A stretch of 64,000 nt of DNA from positions 1,426,001 to 1,490,000 of the forward strand of contig NZ_LT629710.1 in assembly GCF_900104535.1 (NCBI RefSeq), in the 5' to 3' direction. Each line of letters begins with the position of its first letter. Position 1 is the first letter of the stretch. A model generated the notes under the pieces. It did not search any database and was not told where the DNA came from. It saw only the letters and a program-made list of their open reading frames with translations. A program made the translations under genes and the position numbers. Source of the DNA: Nakamurella panacisegetis (GTDB lineage: Bacteria; Actinomycetota; Actinomycetes; Mycobacteriales; Nakamurellaceae). Below, in pieces: positions 61,058-64,000 of the stretch.

Positions 61058-61717
61058 TCAGTGCTCGGAGAGGTAGAGCAGCACGGCGCGCACCCGGTGG
61101 TGGGCGTCCTGCTCCTCGCTCAACCCGAGCTTGGCGAAGAGCGCGTTGATGTGCCGCTCCACGCCCCGCACGGTGAGGTACAACCGCAGGGCGATGGCGC
61201 CGTTGGTGCGGCCCTGGGCCATCTCGCCGAGGACCTCGAGCTCACGCGGGGTCAGCCGGCTGAGCGGTGAGCTGGCCGGTCGGGAGCCGGCCCGGACGAG
61301 GTTCTCCACCACCTGAGGGTCGATCACCGACCGGCCGGCGGCCACCTCGTTGACCGCATGCCGCAGTTGACCGGGTTCGGCGACACGCTCCTTGAGCAGG
61401 TAGGCCCGCCCGGCCGAACCGTGTTCGAGCAGGTCCAGCGCGTGCTGCGGGTCGTCCCGGCTGGACAGTACGACCACGCCGATGCCGGGGCGGTCCCGGC
61501 GGAGCTCCCGGGCGACCTGGATGCCCTCGTCGGTCAGGCCGGGCGGCATGTGGATGTCGGTGACCACCACGTCCGGATTGAATTGCCGGATGGCCAGGCG
61601 CAACTCGTCGGCGTCGGCGCACGCGGCGACCACCTTGAGCTCCGGATCGGCCGACAGCACACCTCGAACGCCCTCGCGGACCAGTAAGTTGTCCTCGGCC
61701 AGCACGATTGACAACAT
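61058..61717 (-). CDS. NarL/FixJ-type response regulator
   Basis: 219 residues. Receiver domain with LSIVLAEDNLLVREGVRGVL, phospho-acceptor Asp54 in VVVTDIHMPPGLTDEG, VVVLSSRDDPQHALDLLEHG and KERVAEPGQ. The C-terminal LuxR helix-turn-helix reads LSRLTPRELEVLGEMAQGRT, NGAIALRLYLTVRGVERHIN, ALFAKLGL. It activates or represses unknown targets when phosphorylated. TACGCT lies 7 nt upstream of the ATG at 61717. Convergent with the PAS kinase. Confidence 0.94.
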   Translation of the reverse strand: MLSIVLAEDNLLVREGVRGVLSADPELKVVAACADADELRLAIRQFNPDVVVTDIHMPPGLTDEGIQVARELRRDRPGIGVVVLSSRDDPQHALDLLEHGSAGRAYLLKERVAEPGQLRHAVNEVAAGRSVIDPQVVENLVRAGSRPASSPLSRLTPRELEVLGEMAQGRTNGAIALRLYLTVRGVERHINALFAKLGLSEEQDAHHRVRAVLLYLSEH

Positions 61718-61724
61718 GGGCGTC

Positions 61725-61730
61725 AGCGTA
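61725..61730 (-). promoter_or_regulatory. Leaderless-type -10 box of the response regulator
   Basis: TACGCT on the minus strand, 7 nt before the ATG at 61717. Confidence 0.55.
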
Positions 61731-61763
61731 TCCACCGGGTGATCGGCCATCAGGTTGGCCACG

Positions 61764-62300
61764 TCATCCGGCCAGGGCGACCGCGACCGGGCGGGACGGC
61801 CAGGTGACCGGGGGAGCAACCAGGCCGAGGTCACCGGCCGGGATCGGCAGCAGTCCCAGGTTGTCCGCGATGCGCTCCAGCAACCACAGGTCGTGCAGGA
61901 ATGCATCCGGCAGGGACGATTCGCCGACGCGCACCGCGATCAGGCCGTCCTCGCCACCCTGCAACTGCAACCCGTTCCAGATCGGGGCGAGGAAGGGCAC
62001 GTCGCCGACGGCAGTGGCCACGTCGGTCGGGAGGGCGCCCGAGCCGAGCACCGTCTTGAACTTCGGCAGGGCACACAGCACCCAGGTGACCGACTCGACA
62101 TCGTCATCGGGCAAGCGAATCTCGACCTTTCGGCCATGCCGCAGGCCGTGCAGTCGGCGAACCGTGCCCCACTCGTCACGGTCGGCCGCCAGGCCGAGCC
62201 CGAGGTGGGATACGTGGCGGCCCGCACTCTCGCCGGCCCAGCGGTGTGCGGGCCGGTGACGGTCGGCGAAGCGGTTTCGGGTGATGGTCAGAACGGTCAT
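61764..62300 (-). CDS. Hypothetical protein
   Basis: 178 residues: MTVLTITRNRFADRHRPAHR at the start, DEWGTVRRLHGLRHGRKVEI and FLHDLWLLERIADNLGLLPI later. It is soluble, with no signal peptide, no membrane helix and no domain that I recognise. GGAG 7 nt before the ATG supports the start. Lies between the response regulator and the LAL-type gene, all on the minus strand; each neighbouring gap is 46-140 bp. Confidence 0.7.
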   Translation of the reverse strand: MTVLTITRNRFADRHRPAHRWAGESAGRHVSHLGLGLAADRDEWGTVRRLHGLRHGRKVEIRLPDDDVESVTWVLCALPKFKTVLGSGALPTDVATAVGDVPFLAPIWNGLQLQGGEDGLIAVRVGESSLPDAFLHDLWLLERIADNLGLLPIPAGDLGLVAPPVTWPSRPVAVALAG

Positions 62301-62440
62301 GCTGGGCTCCGGTGATCGGGGTGGACGTGCTCGGTTGACAGCACTGAGTCTTCCGATCCGGGCCGCGTCCGCGCAGGGTGCCGCCTGCCCGGTTCAGGGT
62401 GGTGCCAGCACCACGGTCACGCCCCACCCGCGTCATCAGG

Positions 62441-64000
62441 TCAGGCCGGCAAGGTGCTCAGCAAGTCCCGCGCCCGCTGCTCCAGCGGCCCCGCGCCACA
62501 GGCTCGAGACAGCGACAGCGCTTGTTCCACATCGTCTTTCATCCCCCGGACGGCCCCGCGGGCGACCAGGCACCGAGCCAACTCGAGGCGCGCGATCGAC
62601 GGCCGCAGGATGTCGACCGCCTCGTCCAGGAGTTCAGGACGCTCACCCACCTCGGCGAGTACCCGGAGCGCACGGCCGAGCGTCCGCGGCGCCCCCCACT
62701 GCCGGGCCAGATGCAACTCCGCCTCGGCGTGCCGGACGGCGGATCGGTCTCCCAGCCGATGGGCCGCCAGTGCCGCCTCGGACTGCCATGGGACCTGCGC
62801 CGGGTTGACCCCGCCACCCGCCGTGAAGCGTTCTCCCGCCTCCAGCGCCAGCCGCAGAGCATCGGCGAACTCCCCGCGGATCCGGTGCAATCGAGCGGCC
62901 ACGACGACCGCGAAGAACGTGAACGGGCGCCCGACCGGAGCGTCCAGTACCTCCGACCAGGCCAGGGTGTCGGCCGCCTGGTCGAGACGGCCGGTGTCGA
63001 TGCAGATGTTCGCCATGACCGAGGCGATGAACGACTTGTTCCGGAGCCCGAGGATCGCGGTGGACCACCGGGCGGTGCGCGCATCGTCGTAGGCCCCGGG
63101 CAGGTCGCCCTGCAGCAAGCGCGCCTGCGCCCGATAGGCGTAGGCGCCCGACGACGCCAGCAGGGACCCTTCGTCGCGCGAGCGTTCCACCGCTCGGTCC
63201 AGGTGGGCCAACCCTTCCGGACGGTCGGCCAGCAGCAGGACGTTGACGGCGATCGGAACCGGCCCCCGCCCCGGCTCGCCGGTCATCCTGACCCCGCCGA
63301 CGATGGCCCGTAGCGCCCGGTCGACGGCCTCGGGTTCGGCGCGGGAGGTTTGGTAGAGCGCCAGCACCCCGTCCAGCGATCGACCCCCGAATCCCTCGAC
63401 CGGTGGCCGGCGCAGCAGGTCGTGCAACTTCGCGGTCAGCCCGGGCAACGCCGGGTTGTTGACCGCGACCATCGCGATCCAGCTGTCCAGCGAGGTGCGG
63501 GAATCGGCGTAGGGGTCGTCCCCGCCCGGTCGGGGGTCCGGCAACGCGGCCTGCTCGCGACGGATCGCGGCCAGGGTCTCGTCGATGCGGCCGGTGAGCA
63601 GCAACGCCGCCACCAGGGTGCCGGTGAGCTCGATCCGGGGGATCGGCTCGGACATCGTCCGCAACGTCTGGGTCAGGTAGTCGACGGCGCTCGGCAGGTC
63701 GACCTGGAACGCCACCTGGGCCGCGGCCAGCAGCATCTCCTGGCGGCGGTCTTCCGGCACGTCAAGGGCCAGGCCGCGACGGAGGTAGCGCAACGCGCTC
63801 TCCGGCGACCCGCGGCGGACGGCCTCGGCGGCGGCCCGCGTCAGGACACCGGCCGGTGACGCCTCGAATGCGGCCGCGGGCACCGTTGACCCGGGCTGTG
63901 CTCCCGGCGCCGGCTCGGCGGGCGATTCGGACGCCGGAGCGGGCCCTGGCCCGGCCACGTAGTGTGCGGCAACGGTTTCCACTCCCGCATCGGCTCTGAC
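62441..64000 (-). CDS. LAL-type ATPase regulator, TPR part (5' end outside window)
   Basis: The frame stays open to the window edge; the visible 519 residues are helical repeats typical of the region behind the ATPase in large MalT/LAL regulators (ARGAPES-like AVRRGSPESALRYLRRGLAL, LLTGRIDETLAAIRREQAAL, FADALRLALEAGERFTAGGG, LARQWGAPRTLGRALRVLAE, ALSLSRACGAGPLEQRARDL). In most LAL proteins a LuxR helix-turn-helix follows; here the protein stops at LSTLPA with no such domain. The ATPase part must lie beyond 64000. A 140-bp gap separates it from the downstream hypothetical gene; no promoter is visible because the 5' end is missing. Confidence 0.75.
   Translation of the reverse strand, partial: VRADAGVETVAAHYVAGPGPAPASESPAEPAPGAQPGSTVPAAAFEASPAGVLTRAAAEAVRRGSPESALRYLRRGLALDVPEDRRQEMLLAAAQVAFQVDLPSAVDYLTQTLRTMSEPIPRIELTGTLVAALLLTGRIDETLAAIRREQAALPDPRPGGDDPYADSRTSLDSWIAMVAVNNPALPGLTAKLHDLLRRPPVEGFGGRSLDGVLALYQTSRAEPEAVDRALRAIVGGVRMTGEPGRGPVPIAVNVLLLADRPEGLAHLDRAVERSRDEGSLLASSGAYAYRAQARLLQGDLPGAYDDARTARWSTAILGLRNKSFIASVMANICIDTGRLDQAADTLAWSEVLDAPVGRPFTFFAVVVAARLHRIRGEFADALRLALEAGERFTAGGGVNPAQVPWQSEAALAAHRLGDRSAVRHAEAELHLARQWGAPRTLGRALRVLAEVGERPELLDEAVDILRPSIARLELARCLVARGAVRGMKDDVEQALSLSRACGAGPLEQRARDLLSTLPA

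Overview
This window is high-GC chromosomal DNA from an actinobacterium. The evidence is the very high G+C at third codon positions, frequent GTG starts, start/stop overlaps of the ATGA or GTGA type, and genes typical of the phylum: a LysX fusion of lysyl-phosphatidylglycerol and lysyl-tRNA synthetases, three-domain LigD plus LigB, a mycoredoxin-like protein, TIGR03086/maleylpyruvate-isomerase-like and DUF6295 proteins, and an srsABC-like type III polyketide set. A Nakamurella-like or related soil actinobacterium is my guess and cannot be settled from the sequence alone. I saw no rRNA, tRNA, IS element, prophage or CRISPR array. Genes are tightly packed, about 60 in number, and many single genes carry a TANNNT box 5-8 nt before the start codon, the pattern of leaderless transcription.

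Layout. 1-3.2 kb: an MFS transporter cut by the window edge, a broken ankyrin-repeat gene and a diacylglycerol/lipid kinase. 3.2-5.8 kb: divergent xylA and a ROK repressor with a clear promoter and operator between them. 5.8-9.2 kb: lysX. 9.2-15.3 kb: small metabolic enzymes (monooxygenase-like, aldo/keto reductase, TIGR03086 protein, glyoxalase-like), a TetR-controlled membrane protein, an EamA exporter and an ArsR-like regulator. 15.4-31.3 kb: ligD divergent from a P450, a GCS2-type ligase, a conserved hypothetical, VanZ-like, two SDR proteins, an NCS1 permease, phosphofructokinase, a UbiA-type prenyltransferase divergent from ligB, a GMC oxidoreductase and a luciferase-like monooxygenase. 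31.4-34.5 kb: pxpBC (5-oxoprolinase subunits), a proline iminopeptidase, then a 508-bp non-coding stretch with five tandem 34-bp repeats and a long imperfect inverted repeat.

34.5-37.1 kb: a three-gene operon of type III PKS, ICMT-type methyltransferase and FAD monooxygenase, the layout of the srsABC phenolic-lipid/quinone pathway. 37.1-44.5 kb: a lipoprotein and secreted trypsin-like protease pair, a secreted DUF1906 glycosidase-like protein with three beta-repeats, a broken histidine kinase remnant, and a GbsR/MarR-DrrA-DrrB efflux operon. 44.7-51.2 kb: Na+/H+ antiporter, UBP zinc finger, MBL-fold hydrolase and a large secreted GH15 glucodextranase. 51.3-55.2 kb: GNAT acetyltransferase, glutaredoxin-like protein, S51-type peptidase divergent from an APH(3')-like kinase, dienelactone hydrolase, DUF6295, then a run of 34 cytosines just before rhamnose mutarotase.

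55.2-64 kb: RluA-type pseudouridine synthase, a lipoprotein with HExxH, a zinc alcohol dehydrogenase, a phytanoyl-CoA dioxygenase-like protein, a convergent histidine kinase/response regulator pair, an unrecognised protein, and the 3' part of a large LAL-type regulator that runs off the window.

The most interesting stretch is 33.0-37.1 kb, where the repeat array and hairpin sit between divergent transcription units, one of them the phenolic-lipid operon. The 34-C tract and the consistent leaderless promoter pattern come next.
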